Assembly: GCA_023259065.1 (NCBI GenBank)
Contig: JAHFQY010000018.1
Coordinates: 1 to 49,944, forward strand
Length of the DNA stretch: 49,944 nucleotides
Direction of reading: 5' to 3'
Source of the DNA: Nitrosomonadales bacterium
Lineage (GTDB): Bacteria > Pseudomonadota > Gammaproteobacteria > Burkholderiales > Gallionellaceae
Part shown: piece after piece, positions 26,706-35,488 of the stretch
Layout of the letters: every line of letters begins with the position of its first letter
Numbering within the stretch: position 1 is the stretch's first letter
Position numbers and translations under genes: made by a program
The notes under the pieces: model-generated
Databases searched by the model: none
What the model was told of the DNA's origin: nothing
What the model saw: only the letters and a program-made list of their open reading frames with translations

Positions 26706-28130
26706 TTAAGCTGTTCTGGCCAGCAGGCCATCGAGCCAGATTTTCCAGCGCTGGTACTTGGCTTGCAGCGCCGGCGCGGTAGCCGTGCTGTGCACCCTTG
26801 CTGCTTCCCTGTGGCGGCTGCCTGTCATCCCCGCAGCCAGCAGCGCTGCGCCTTGCAGGCTGGTGTCGTGCTGTTGCAGATGGAACACCGCAGCAGGTGC
26901 GCACTGGGCTATGCCTTGTTGCAGGCAGTTCAATTCAGACAGCCCGCCTGATAAATAGACATTAGGCAGGTTGACATTGGCTATACCTGACTCCGCCCGA
27001 AACTCTTCCAGTATTCGCGTCACCCTGAAAATAATGCCTTCCAGAAGCAGCGCGGCAATCTGGCCCGGTGTCAGGCCATCTACCGCTGCGGAAAAGACCA
27101 GGGTCAGGTCGTTACGAAAGTAGGGGGCGCCCAGCCCGCTGGGTTCGGCCAGGCAATAAATATCATTCGTGGCAAGTTCTTCAATACGACAATCTGCTGC
27201 GGGGTAGTTGGCCAGTGCGGCGGCGATGGAGTTGAGCGTGCCTTCGATGGCGATGTGCGCCTGCAGATTGCTTTCCTGGTACACCAGCGTGTGCAGATAG
27301 CCGCCGGGCAATGAGACTGTCGGGTTGAGGTAGCGCATTACAAAGCCGCCGGTGCCCAGATTGACCAGCACATCGGTGCTGTCTGCAGCCACGCTGGCGA
27401 TCAGCGCGGCAGACTGGTCACCCAGGCTGGCCTGCAAGGTTAGCCCATTATTCAGCGTCAGATTGATGCCGGTGGAAGGAGCAATTACCGGCAACATGCC
27501 CAGTGGAATATCGAACAGCTCGCACAGTTGCGCCGACCATTGCCGGGTGTGGATATCCAGCAACAGGGTGCGCGCGGCCATGGAGGCGTCGGTGATGTGG
27601 TGCCGGCCATTGCTCCAGCGCCAGACCAGGAAAGTGTCCAGCGTGCCCAGCAGCAGTTCGCCACTTTCAAGCTGGGCTCGCCATGCCGGATTCTGCTGCA
27701 ACAAGACGCGCAGCTTGGGCGCAAAGTAATACGGGGTGAGGCGCAGTCCGGTGAGCTCGCGTATCAGGGGTTCCTGGTTGTGCAGTGCCGCGCAGCTGGC
27801 CTCGCCGCGATTGTCCTGCCAGGAAATCAGCGGGGTGATGGGCTGGCCGCTGGCGGCGTGCCACAGCAGGAAGGAAGAGCGCTGGCTGCACAGGCCCAGT
27901 GGCAGGACATCTCCAGTGTGTTGCCTGCATGCGGCCAGCACCTGTTCCGCCGTTGCCGCATAGGCCAGCGCATCGCTTTCGAAGGTGCCGCCGTCAACGT
28001 TTAGCTTGGGCGCGGGCAGTGATTCGACGTGGGAGAGCTCACCGTGCTGATCCAGCAGCGCAGCTTTCACCGTGGTGCTGCCCAGGTCCAGCGCGATGGC
28101 TCTGATTATGGAAGATTTCGTCATTGCCAA
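26706..28130 (-). CDS. FGGY-family carbohydrate kinase
   Basis: A 474-residue sugar/polyol kinase. The N-terminal phosphate loop ALDLGSTTVKAALLD and the C-terminal ATP-binding stretch VYLSGGLSELN are FGGY hallmarks; TDVLVNLGTGGFV lies between. Canonical GlpK motifs such as DQGTTSSR are absent, so this is not an ordinary glycerol kinase. It follows GlpD in a minus-strand cluster with a glycerophosphodiesterase, so glycerol or a related polyol is a plausible substrate. A REP pair separates it from glpD. The gene ends 7 bp from the convergent membrane-protein gene. Confidence 0.9.
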   Translation of the reverse strand: MAMTKSSIIRAIALDLGSTTVKAALLDQHGELSHVESLPAPKLNVDGGTFESDALAYAATAEQVLAACRQHTGDVLPLGLCSQRSSFLLWHAASGQPITPLISWQDNRGEASCAALHNQEPLIRELTGLRLTPYYFAPKLRVLLQQNPAWRAQLESGELLLGTLDTFLVWRWSNGRHHITDASMAARTLLLDIHTRQWSAQLCELFDIPLGMLPVIAPSTGINLTLNNGLTLQASLGDQSAALIASVAADSTDVLVNLGTGGFVMRYLNPTVSLPGGYLHTLVYQESNLQAHIAIEGTLNSIAAALANYPAADCRIEELATNDIYCLAEPSGLGAPYFRNDLTLVFSAAVDGLTPGQIAALLLEGIIFRVTRILEEFRAESGIANVNLPNVYLSGGLSELNCLQQGIAQCAPAAVFHLQQHDTSLQGAALLAAGMTGSRHREAARVHSTATAPALQAKYQRWKIWLDGLLARTA

Positions 28131-28141
28131 TAATTCACCCG

Positions 28142-28211
28142 TGTAGGAGCGGGCCTTGCCCGCGATAGCTTGCTGGACAAAAAAATCTCGCGGGCAGGGC
28201 CCGCTCCTACA
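28142..28211. repeat. Inverted REP pair between glpD and the FGGY kinase
   Basis: Arms 28142-28165 and 28188-28211 match in 23 of 24 positions as an inverted repeat (TGTAGGAGCGGGCC...). This closely resembles the REP sequence known from Pseudomonas and other proteobacteria. The stop codon of glpD (28207-28209) lies inside the right arm. Confidence 0.85.
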
Positions 28212-29799
28212 GATTTGATCTCAGCCATTTTTGCAGGCAGAGAGCAACTTCATGTTCTTGTCTCGCACTGTCCCACCCCAGAATATCTGCAACGCCTGCG
28301 GCAAGGCTGCGCAGCTGCTGCGCATCTGGTCGCGCCAGGATAAGCAAAGGCAGGCGCCGGCGCAGCAGGTCGTCGAGATGCAGCACCATCTCTCCGCGTG
28401 CGCACAGCAGCAGGTCGGCCTGAATAAACGGCAATTCAGGAAGGATGCGCTGCGCCAGCTGCGCATCCTTTTCTATCATGCTGAAAACTTCGCTGCTGTG
28501 CTTGCCGTGGCGGCGCAGCAGCCATAGCGTGCTTTCCTGATCCATGCCCAGTTGCGCGGCGCGCGCTTCCATCGCCGCGCGCCATGTGGCATAGCTCCCT
28601 TGCGGCGCCCATGGAAAGGCCTTGCCACGGGTGGTGCAGGCAGTATTCCTGCCCAGCTCTGCGCAGATGGTGTCGACTATGCTGGCCGCATCTTCCCTGG
28701 CAGATGTGAGCTTTCCGCCTATGGAATAGTGCACGCCATTGCCTGTGCTTTTCAGTTCCCAGTCGCGGCTGAGCGAGGAGGGTGCGGCTGTTGAAGGCTG
28801 CATGTCCTGCTTCAGCACGCGCACGCCGGCATAGCTGTTGATGACGTCAGTCTTTTGCCATGCCGTTTTCAGGTAGTGATTGGCTGCCGTCAGCAGGTAA
28901 TCGGTATCCTCTTCTGCAACGCCAATGTTCTGAATATCGCCACGGTAATCGGTGTCGGTGGTGCCCAGCAGTGTCCGCCCATACCAGGGGAGGATGAAGA
29001 ACACGCGGCCATCCGCGGGCGCCGTCAGCAGCAATGCCTCCTTGAGCTGTGTCGCCGGCAGCACCAGGTGCACGCCCTTGGCGAGGCGGCACCAGTTGCT
29101 GCCTGCAGCCAGCGTGGTGGTCCACTGGCCGGTGGTGTTGACGATCTTGCGTGCCGACACTTCAATACTGGTATTTCCTGTCTGGTCTGCGAGGCGTGCA
29201 CCACAAGCCTTGCCGTTAATTTCGACTAGTTCAGCGAGCTTGCAGTAATTCACGCACACCGCGCCCGCCGCCATGGCGCCGGCCACCAGCTCCAGCACCA
29301 GCCGTGCATCGTCGGTCTGCGCATCGGCATAGGTGAAACCGCCCTTGAGATTGTTGTCAGCCAGCAGGGAAAAGCGCTGCGCGAATGCGCCATGGCCGAA
29401 GTAGCGGTGGCTGCGTTCGCCCAACAGCGCACCGGCCAGCCCGTCATACAGGGTCAGCCCGGCTTTCAGGCGCAGCCTGCCGACGCGGCTGTGGCTGTAC
29501 ACCGGCACGCCAAAACGCAGCGGCCATACGCGATGCGGTGCGGCGGCCAACAGCATGTCGCGCTCGGCCAGCGCTTTTCTGACCAGCTTGAAATCGTAAT
29601 TTTCCAGGTAGCGCAGGCCACCGTGGATCAGCTTGCTGGAAGCGGAAGAGGTGGCGCTGGCCCAGTCACCCTGTTCAATCAGCGCCACCTTGAGCCCGCG
29701 CAGGGCGGCATCGTAGGCAGTCCATGCGCCATAGATGCCGCCGCCGCAGACCAGCAGGTCGAAGGATTGATTGCTTAGTTGAGAGAAGTCGCGCTGCAT
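28207..29799 (-). CDS. glpD: Glycerol-3-phosphate dehydrogenase (aerobic, FAD)
   Basis: A 530-residue GlpD. It has an N-terminal FAD-binding turn GGGIYG (19-24), EQGDWASATSSASSKLIHGG and LRYLENYDF, which are diagnostic of the family, and a C-terminal helical domain. It oxidises sn-glycerol 3-phosphate to dihydroxyacetone phosphate at the inner membrane, passing electrons to quinone. Length is typical. It lies between the GDPD gene (132 bp upstream, containing a repeat) and the FGGY kinase. The last codon is followed by a TAG that is part of a REP arm. Confidence 0.97.
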   Translation of the reverse strand: MQRDFSQLSNQSFDLLVCGGGIYGAWTAYDAALRGLKVALIEQGDWASATSSASSKLIHGGLRYLENYDFKLVRKALAERDMLLAAAPHRVWPLRFGVPVYSHSRVGRLRLKAGLTLYDGLAGALLGERSHRYFGHGAFAQRFSLLADNNLKGGFTYADAQTDDARLVLELVAGAMAAGAVCVNYCKLAELVEINGKACGARLADQTGNTSIEVSARKIVNTTGQWTTTLAAGSNWCRLAKGVHLVLPATQLKEALLLTAPADGRVFFILPWYGRTLLGTTDTDYRGDIQNIGVAEEDTDYLLTAANHYLKTAWQKTDVINSYAGVRVLKQDMQPSTAAPSSLSRDWELKSTGNGVHYSIGGKLTSAREDAASIVDTICAELGRNTACTTRGKAFPWAPQGSYATWRAAMEARAAQLGMDQESTLWLLRRHGKHSSEVFSMIEKDAQLAQRILPELPFIQADLLLCARGEMVLHLDDLLRRRLPLLILARPDAQQLRSLAAGVADILGWDSARQEHEVALCLQKWLRSNL

Positions 29800-29837
29800 T
29801 TATTGATTCTCTCTCGTGCGGATTTTGCACAAGGCAT

Positions 29838-29915
29838 AAACCCCCTCCATCTCCCCCTTATCAGGGGGAGGGCTGAACCGCTCCTCCCCTGACAAGGGGA
29901 GGTTGGGAGGGGTTT
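29838..29915. repeat. Palindromic repeat pair between the GDPD and glpD genes
   Basis: Outer arms AAACCCCCTCC (from 29838) and GGGAGGGGTTT (to 29915) are inverted. Inside lie two hairpins, CTCCCCCTTATCAGGGGGAG at about 29851-29870 and CCTCCCCTGACAAGGGGAGG at about 29883-29902. Together they form an inverted pair of a common proteobacterial CCCCTC-type repeat. Confidence 0.8.
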
Positions 29916-29930
29916 GATACTTTGCAATAA

Positions 29931-30683
29931 TCACGGTTGTTCTTCACTGCGCATTTGCAGCGCCTTTTGTGGAACATCGCTGATCAGTATGTCCACCCCC
30001 AGGCGCAGGGCCTTGTTGATTTCCTCATCGCTGTTGCAGGTGTACACGGCAATGCTCTTGCCTTGCCCTCGCAGCAGCCCGGCCATGGCTGCATCCAGCG
30101 TTGCGATGGGCAGGCACAGGCCGTGCAGGAAGGGGTATTCCCGCAGCACACGCTGTGCATCAGCCAGCGTCTGCTCTTCCTCGAAGTTGTACACCAGCGG
30201 AAATCCCGGCCGGTAGTGGTGGGCGTAAATCAGGCTGTCCAGGTTGAAAGAGGAGGCCATGATGTTCATATTGCTGACGGTACCCGCCATGTCCAGCGTT
30301 TGTCTCACCTTGTTTTCCTGGCGCGCGCGTTCCTCCCAGTCGCGGTTCTTGATTTCCAGCAGCAGCCTGCAGCGCGTGCGGTAGGCATCGATGAATTCCT
30401 GCAGGCTCATGATGCCTTCCGCCTTGGCCGAGGCGGAAAAATGCCCGGCAAAATTCATGGCGCGCAGTTCGCTGTAGTCGAAATCATCTATGTGTTTTGC
30501 AGGATGGCCGAGCTTGCCGAGAAAGCGGTCGTGCCACAGCACGGCCACTTCATCGCGGCTGAGCTGGATGTCGGTCTCCATGCCGTCGATGGCATATTGC
30601 AAGGCCTGGTCGAAGGCGGAGCGGGTGTTTTCTGCGGCTACACGGTTGGCGCCACGATGGGCGAAGATCAGGGTTGGGTTCAT
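29931..30683 (-). CDS. Glycerophosphodiester phosphodiesterase (GDPD)
   Basis: A 250-residue GDPD barrel. The catalytic set is visible: His9-Arg10 in FAHRGANR, Glu36 and Asp38 in GMETDIQLSRD, and His51 in VLWHD. It splits glycerophosphodiesters into glycerol 3-phosphate and an alcohol. The absence of a signal peptide suggests a UgpQ-like cytosolic enzyme. Its start overlaps the hydrolase stop by 4 bp. The product would feed GlpD encoded just downstream. Confidence 0.95.
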   Translation of the reverse strand: MNPTLIFAHRGANRVAAENTRSAFDQALQYAIDGMETDIQLSRDEVAVLWHDRFLGKLGHPAKHIDDFDYSELRAMNFAGHFSASAKAEGIMSLQEFIDAYRTRCRLLLEIKNRDWEERARQENKVRQTLDMAGTVSNMNIMASSFNLDSLIYAHHYRPGFPLVYNFEEEQTLADAQRVLREYPFLHGLCLPIATLDAAMAGLLRGQGKSIAVYTCNSDEEINKALRLGVDILISDVPQKALQMRSEEQP

Positions 30684-31888
30684 GGCAGACGCGCAATAAA
30701 CAGTTTCATCGATTGTTGCAATTGGGAGAAATGCGGGTTGTAGGTGAGGCGGCGCAACAGGCCGGCGCTGAGATTGGCCTCGGTGATTTCGCCCTGCAAG
30801 ATGTCCGCAGGGTGTTTGAGGCAGGCCGCGTATTTTTCCATGTTGTCCGGGTAGTAATGCAGGCAGTTGCAGTATTCGCCATGCTCGCCATAGTGTTCGT
30901 CTTCAGGCGGCTGGGTGATGGCGGTATGGGCCGAGCTGAGGATGTTGTGTGCGGGCACGCGGCTGTCGACCAGCTCGACGTGAGCGTCCGGCAAGCCTGC
31001 TGGCAGCGCGCCGGTGTCGGTGGTGTACAGCACCAGATGGTTGAGCGGGTGATCTGCCTCTGCCATGAATTTGAGGGTGGCAGAGGTGATAACGCTGGTG
31101 TCATCTTCACTTGCGGCGGCAAAGATGGGGATGTTCAGCGGGTGGGATTGCAGCTGGTGTGCGATTTCCTGACTGAGTGCGTACAGTTGTGCGGCGGCAT
31201 TCTTGGGGAAGGATTCGTATTTGTAGATGTCGCGGTCGGGCTTGATGGTGACCCATCTGGCCACGGGGAATAGCCAGCTGTAGAGCTTGTGCACCCAGGC
31301 CCAGGCTGCGCGGTGGGTGATGTCGAGAGCGGGAGAAAACAGGAACAGGCCGCGCACGCGCTTATCCTGCAGGCTCTGGTAAACGCTCAGCGCGCCACCG
31401 GCGGAATAGCCGGCCAGATAAACCTCATCCACTTCCTCGGCCAGTTGCCCGGTGGCATAGGCTACAGCCCTGGCCCATTCCTGCCAGGTGGCATTGAGCA
31501 AATCGCCGGGCCGGGTGCCGTGGCCGGGCAGCAGCAGGGCCATTACGCGGAAGCCGTTGTGCTGAAAGAACTCAGCAAGGTGACGCATGGAATAGGGCGA
31601 GTCGGTGAGGCCGTGTATCAGCAGCACGCCGCGTTGATAAAGTTTGTGCCGGCCGTGCGGGAAGCCGGCGGCGGGCTTGAGCTGGAAAGGGCTGTTGCCG
31701 GCGATGGTTTTTTCCAGGCGAGTTGCATCTTCACCGGAGCGCACCCGGGCAATCATGTCGCGGGTATGGGCAATATAGGCGGCAAAATCGGCCTGATCGC
31801 CATTGAAGCGGCTGTTCAAGCCCGACGAGCGATGGCGTGCGCCCAGCGGCGAGGTCTTGGCTCCCAGGTCACCTTCCAGGTGTTGCAT
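30680..31888 (-). CDS. Alpha/beta hydrolase (esterase or lysophospholipase-like)
   Basis: A 402-residue hydrolase. The oxyanion-region motif is LLIHGLTDSPYSM (89-101), the nucleophile is Ser162 in AGYSAGGA, and PGHGTRPGD follows the first strand pair as in monoglyceride-lipase-like enzymes. A long N-terminal extension of about 80 residues and a C-terminal tail (YNPHFSQLQQSMKLFIARLP) are extra. There is no signal peptide. It overlaps the GDPD gene by 4 bp. A role in deacylating lipids to give glycerophosphodiesters would fit the cluster, which is inference. Confidence 0.85.
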   Translation of the reverse strand: MQHLEGDLGAKTSPLGARHRSSGLNSRFNGDQADFAAYIAHTRDMIARVRSGEDATRLEKTIAGNSPFQLKPAAGFPHGRHKLYQRGVLLIHGLTDSPYSMRHLAEFFQHNGFRVMALLLPGHGTRPGDLLNATWQEWARAVAYATGQLAEEVDEVYLAGYSAGGALSVYQSLQDKRVRGLFLFSPALDITHRAAWAWVHKLYSWLFPVARWVTIKPDRDIYKYESFPKNAAAQLYALSQEIAHQLQSHPLNIPIFAAASEDDTSVITSATLKFMAEADHPLNHLVLYTTDTGALPAGLPDAHVELVDSRVPAHNILSSAHTAITQPPEDEHYGEHGEYCNCLHYYPDNMEKYAACLKHPADILQGEITEANLSAGLLRRLTYNPHFSQLQQSMKLFIARLP

Positions 31889-32035
31889 CGCTTTTCCCCT
31901 TTGCGCGATTACGGTTTATGCATGAGTATCTCAGCCATGGTGAAAAAATGGTAGAGCAAGCCGCTTGTTCAATTATTAAAGTTGCGGTGCAAGGGTGATA
32001 AATGCATGCGCAAGCCATGCTAAACTTGAACAAAT

Positions 32036-32064
32036 TTGACCCGATTGCTATCAGAGCTTATATC
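32036..32064 (+). promoter_or_regulatory. Probable sigma-70 promoter
   Basis: TTGACC (32036-32041) and TATATC (32059-32064) are separated by 17 bp and lie 25 bp upstream of the start at 32090. The divergent hydrolase gene begins at 31888, so this region holds promoters in both directions. Confidence 0.55.
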
Positions 32065-32089
32065 GGAATAAACCATATCAGGATTCGAC

Positions 32090-32524
32090 ATGAAAAATTA
32101 TCAGGAATTGTTTAACGGCACCCTGTGGGGCGTGATGCAGTGGACGCAGTGGGACGAGATGCGTGCGCGCATCGTGAACGCGGGGGAGTGGTATGTGTAT
32201 GCGCTGGGCCATGATGTCCCCGACACAACGACATCGGGCACCAAGCTGACAGCCATACTGGATGAGATGGATGCCTTGCTGCGCCGCGACCACAGGGAAA
32301 AATACCTGGGCATCGTGTATGCCGATGACCTGGCTACTCCTACCCTGATCAAGGTTTACGACCCGAATAATCTGGGCTCGTCCTGCGGCAGCAGCGGGCG
32401 CGTGATTTTGCCGGGCTGGGTATTGAGCCGCATCCCGCCCGAGCCCATGGTCAGCCAGTCGCCGGTGCCGCATAGCCGCCTGCGCTGGTGGCAGGAGCTG
32501 AAGGACAGGCTGCACAGCCACTGA
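32090..32524 (+). CDS. Conserved hypothetical protein
   Basis: A 144-residue cytosolic protein, Trp-rich (GVMQWTQWDEM, GEWYVYALGHD). It contains CGSSGRVILPGWVLSRIPPEP near residue 97 and resembles a small conserved family in beta- and gammaproteobacteria, but I cannot give a function. It is the first of four genes running to 34092. A good promoter and an AGGA site precede the start. Confidence 0.8.
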   Translation: MKNYQELFNGTLWGVMQWTQWDEMRARIVNAGEWYVYALGHDVPDTTTSGTKLTAILDEMDALLRRDHREKYLGIVYADDLATPTLIKVYDPNNLGSSCGSSGRVILPGWVLSRIPPEPMVSQSPVPHSRLRWWQELKDRLHSH

Positions 32525-32582
32525 GCCCCGAACATAATCCCCTGACCGCAAAAAATTGCGTTGAATATCCAGAGTAGCCGCC

Positions 32583-32978
32583 ATGAAAAAAGACAAACCC
32601 TTGCGTGTTCCAGTGACCAGCGGCTTGAAAGATATTTACTCCATGGATATGCGCATGGCATACCAGGCAGCCCTGTGGAACAAATTCAATGTGGTGGCGT
32701 TTGCCCGCCTGGCAACGGCGCTTTCGGTAGTGCGCACAGCGCTGGAAAACAACCACACCGCTATTGCCAACGCGCTGGAAATACTGGATGCGGCGATAGT
32801 CAGCCTGATAGCCATCAGAAGCAGGGGCGATCAAACCGATGTGTGGGAGATCACCGAAAGCGAGCAGCCCTCGATACTGAACGGGATAGACATGGCCGAG
32901 CAGTGTATCGGCACCCTGGATGTGGCGCTGCTGGAGCAAACGGCAGCAGAACTGTTGCGTATTTCACGGGGAGAATAA
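32583..32978 (+). CDS. Conserved hypothetical helical protein
   Basis: A 131-residue protein, mostly helical, with no signal peptide (MDMRMAYQAALWNKFNVVAFARLATALS, then NALEILDAAIVSLIAIRSRG). I do not recognise it. It ends 4 bp before the next start and is most likely in one operon with the neighbours. Confidence 0.75.
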   Translation: MKKDKPLRVPVTSGLKDIYSMDMRMAYQAALWNKFNVVAFARLATALSVVRTALENNHTAIANALEILDAAIVSLIAIRSRGDQTDVWEITESEQPSILNGIDMAEQCIGTLDVALLEQTAAELLRISRGE

Positions 32979-32982
32979 CAGG

Positions 32983-33717
32983 ATGAAGGCAGTTTATTTA
33001 TTGTTGCTGGCGTTATTGATCGCCCCGCTTGATGTGCAGGCAGCCGATTATGCACGCGAGCAGAAATGGGCGGATGAAGTGGTTCCCGGCGTGGTGGTTG
33101 GCGACCCGGTGTATCTGGAACTGGCCAATGCGCATAAATTCCTGACGCTGTTTACCGAGGCGCCCAAGGCCAAGGCCGCTGTTATTGTGGTGCATGGCAT
33201 AGGCCTGCATCCGGATTGGGGCCTGATAGGCGTGTTGCGCAGCCAGCTGGCAGATCACGGTTACACTACGCTGTCAGTACAGATGCCTATCCTCGCGAAC
33301 GAGGCGACCGGTGATGATTACCCCGTCACATTTCCCGAGGCAGGCGAGCGCCTGCAGCAGGCGGTGGATTTTCTGCGCGCCAAGGGTTACCAGAAAATTG
33401 CCATCGTCTCCCACAGCATGGGGTCACGCATGACGCATAACTATCTGCTGCAGCACCCGGGCGCGCCCATAGCGGCGTGGGTGGCGATTGGAATGGGCGC
33501 TGATCTCAGCTACAAGACGATGAAGATGCCAGTGCTGGATCTGTACGGGCAGAACGATCTGCCACAGGTTCTGAACGGCGCCAAACAGCGCGGTGACAGC
33601 CTCAAGGGCAAGGCGAAATCCGCCCAGATTGTTGTACCGCATGCGGATCATTTCTTTGATAACCGCGATGCGGAGCTGATGCGCACCGTGCAGCAATATC
33701 TCGATCGTACCCTTTGA
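32983..33717 (+). CDS. DUF3530-type alpha/beta hydrolase, secreted
   Basis: A 244-residue protein. The start at 32983 is preferred over an upstream frame extension because it gives a clean signal peptide (MKAVYLLLLALLIAPLDVQA, cleaved before ADY). It has VIVVHGIGLHPDWG (oxyanion region), Ser145 in SHSMGSRM as a nucleophile and a late His in VPHADHFFDN. This is the pattern of the DUF3530 family. It is probably periplasmic with an unknown substrate. Confidence 0.85.
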   Translation: MKAVYLLLLALLIAPLDVQAADYAREQKWADEVVPGVVVGDPVYLELANAHKFLTLFTEAPKAKAAVIVVHGIGLHPDWGLIGVLRSQLADHGYTTLSVQMPILANEATGDDYPVTFPEAGERLQQAVDFLRAKGYQKIAIVSHSMGSRMTHNYLLQHPGAPIAAWVAIGMGADLSYKTMKMPVLDLYGQNDLPQVLNGAKQRGDSLKGKAKSAQIVVPHADHFFDNRDAELMRTVQQYLDRTL

Positions 33718-33723
33718 ACCTTG

Positions 33724-34092
33724 ATGGCTGCTGCTCCACTGGCCGAGCTGCATGCACTGCTGGCCCAGGCCGGCGGCGATTTCCTGTGTGACACCGACCT
33801 GCCCGCGCCGCTGGCCAAGGTGCGTTTCAGCGGTTCATTCCAAGGTGCCGAGGTGGCGTGGGAGATGACCCTGACTACCCTGCACTACCAGCGCCATACC
33901 CTGAACGATCCCTCTGCGGCTCGCTGCCCATTCATTGAAATCAAACCTGATAGCGGAGGCGTCTACCCGATCACCGTCGCTCTGGATTTGCCTGCCATAG
34001 ACGAACCTGTGATCAGGAAATCCATCATCATGGTGCGCAACTACAAACGGCTGATAGTCGGGAAGATTGAGTTTTGCCCACCGGCAACTTGA
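33724..34092 (+). CDS. Hypothetical protein
   Basis: A 122-residue protein starting 6 bp after the DUF3530 gene; a TTG at 33721 is an alternative start. It has a mixed alpha/beta pattern (LCDTDLPAPLAKVRFSGSF, HYQRHTLNDPSA, PFIEIKPDSGGVYPITVALD). I do not recognise a domain. It is the last gene of the small plus-strand operon. The tight spacing and coding-like composition support it as real. Confidence 0.7.
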   Translation: MAAAPLAELHALLAQAGGDFLCDTDLPAPLAKVRFSGSFQGAEVAWEMTLTTLHYQRHTLNDPSAARCPFIEIKPDSGGVYPITVALDLPAIDEPVIRKSIIMVRNYKRLIVGKIEFCPPAT

Positions 34093-34246
34093 CGGTTGTG
34101 CAGTGTTTAAACGGGTCGTCCTATGTTCGTGATTGCAAGATAAGCGGACGTAGGGAACGGGTAATCCGATTAGTCAGTACGGTGTCCATTGCGGCCAGAT
34201 AATTTTCCCCCAAGCACCCACTCAAGAACGTGGAGTTAGGTCCAAG

Positions 34247-35488
34247 CTACGCGAACTCATCTCCATCCTGTGCCGGGTCGGTTATGCGCAAGAGTACTTC
34301 AATGCTGAGCGTGCCGGTCTCTAGTGATTTTTTAGCTCGCTCAATGAGATAGTAGTCGAACGCCATCATAGAGGTTGTGGTAGTGCCGCTCCTTGCAATC
34401 ATTTCGGCGGCCTGTATGACCCGGAGTAGTTCGGCTATATCAAGAAAGTGAAGGAACCCCCCCGTTACCTGCATAAAGTCGGCGATAAAATCTCTACCGT
34501 AGCGCGTTGGATCCTGAATGAGATCAAAGTCTGGTATGAGCACGATGGCATGCACTGGTTGGATTCGATCCACGCGGAGCTCAGCCCCGGCTTTGTCGAA
34601 TATGGGCACGTCCTCCCGGAGTTTTCGTATCGCACCGCGAAGTTGAGCAACCGCCTTCTCGATGTGTTTGGTTATATCCGAAGCGAGTGCATCTCGATTT
34701 GGAAGCGTGGGGCGATTAAAGATCGTTAGTGTCTTTGACTCGATGAGAGTTGTCCCAAACTGATATGAGAGCAGAAGATCGGTTAACTCCCTACGTCTTG
34801 TTCCCTTTTGCACCTGCGGACTGTGAATTGCGCCAGAGAACTGGAGGCTGTCAGTCAGCCATAAAGCCAACTGCTCCTGTTGACCGCCTTCATCGCGGTT
34901 GAAGATATGAATCGGACTGTTGGTGCCTCGATTGGTGATGTAGTGATTGAAAGTCTCTCTCCACTCATGGGTGGGGTTGAGGGATGCAGCGAAGAGAGTG
35001 GCGTTGGTGTCGTCGCAGGCATCCAACAAGTTGTCGAGTAGCTCGGCGGCTTGTTCCTTCACGTTGGTGTGTTTGATCGGACCTAGTACTGCAGTTGCAA
35101 TCAGATCTGATACTTCATGCGGAAGACTGACCCTGATCGTTGTCCAAGCGGTGTTGAGCGCGAGTTCGTTAAACAAGAAGAGTGGGAACTCAGAAGTGTG
35201 CATGAGCGCCGCGAGAGCGTCGCGTTCGGTGCCATGCTCGGCGATTGACCAAATGGTTGCTGGCTTTGCGACGTCATCGAACACCTTGATTCCGTACAGC
35301 AAGTGATCCCCGCACTTTGCGACGAATAGTTCGAGCATGCTGCCTTGAATTATGTACTTGAGAAGAAGAGTGCTCGCCTTGAGCAGGAGTGTGGGGATTG
35401 GCCCATTTTCGCCATGAGCATGGTCGATGCGAAAGAGTTGAGGGGTTGCGAGGAATTCAGATCTGTAGTGATCAGCCAAGATGTGCAT
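34247..35488 (-). CDS. Unknown protein with PD-(D/E)XK nuclease-like motif
   Basis: A 413-residue cytosolic protein. Residues 228-290 have the order expected of a PD-(D/E)XK nuclease core: Glu234 and Asp237 in RRRELTDLLL, then a strand with Glu250-Ser-Lys252 in TTLIESKTL, then a helix with HIEKAVAQLRGAIRKL. The N-terminal 220 residues and the C-terminus (LLRVIQAAEMIARSG, FDYYLIERAKKSLETG) match nothing I know. Composition is less G+C-rich than the neighbours and no operon partner exists, so it may be a recent arrival with a DNA-targeting or defence role. The motif call is by eye. Confidence 0.7.
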   Translation of the reverse strand: MHILADHYRSEFLATPQLFRIDHAHGENGPIPTLLLKASTLLLKYIIQGSMLELFVAKCGDHLLYGIKVFDDVAKPATIWSIAEHGTERDALAALMHTSEFPLFLFNELALNTAWTTIRVSLPHEVSDLIATAVLGPIKHTNVKEQAAELLDNLLDACDDTNATLFAASLNPTHEWRETFNHYITNRGTNSPIHIFNRDEGGQQEQLALWLTDSLQFSGAIHSPQVQKGTRRRELTDLLLSYQFGTTLIESKTLTIFNRPTLPNRDALASDITKHIEKAVAQLRGAIRKLREDVPIFDKAGAELRVDRIQPVHAIVLIPDFDLIQDPTRYGRDFIADFMQVTGGFLHFLDIAELLRVIQAAEMIARSGTTTTSMMAFDYYLIERAKKSLETGTLSIEVLLRITDPAQDGDEFA

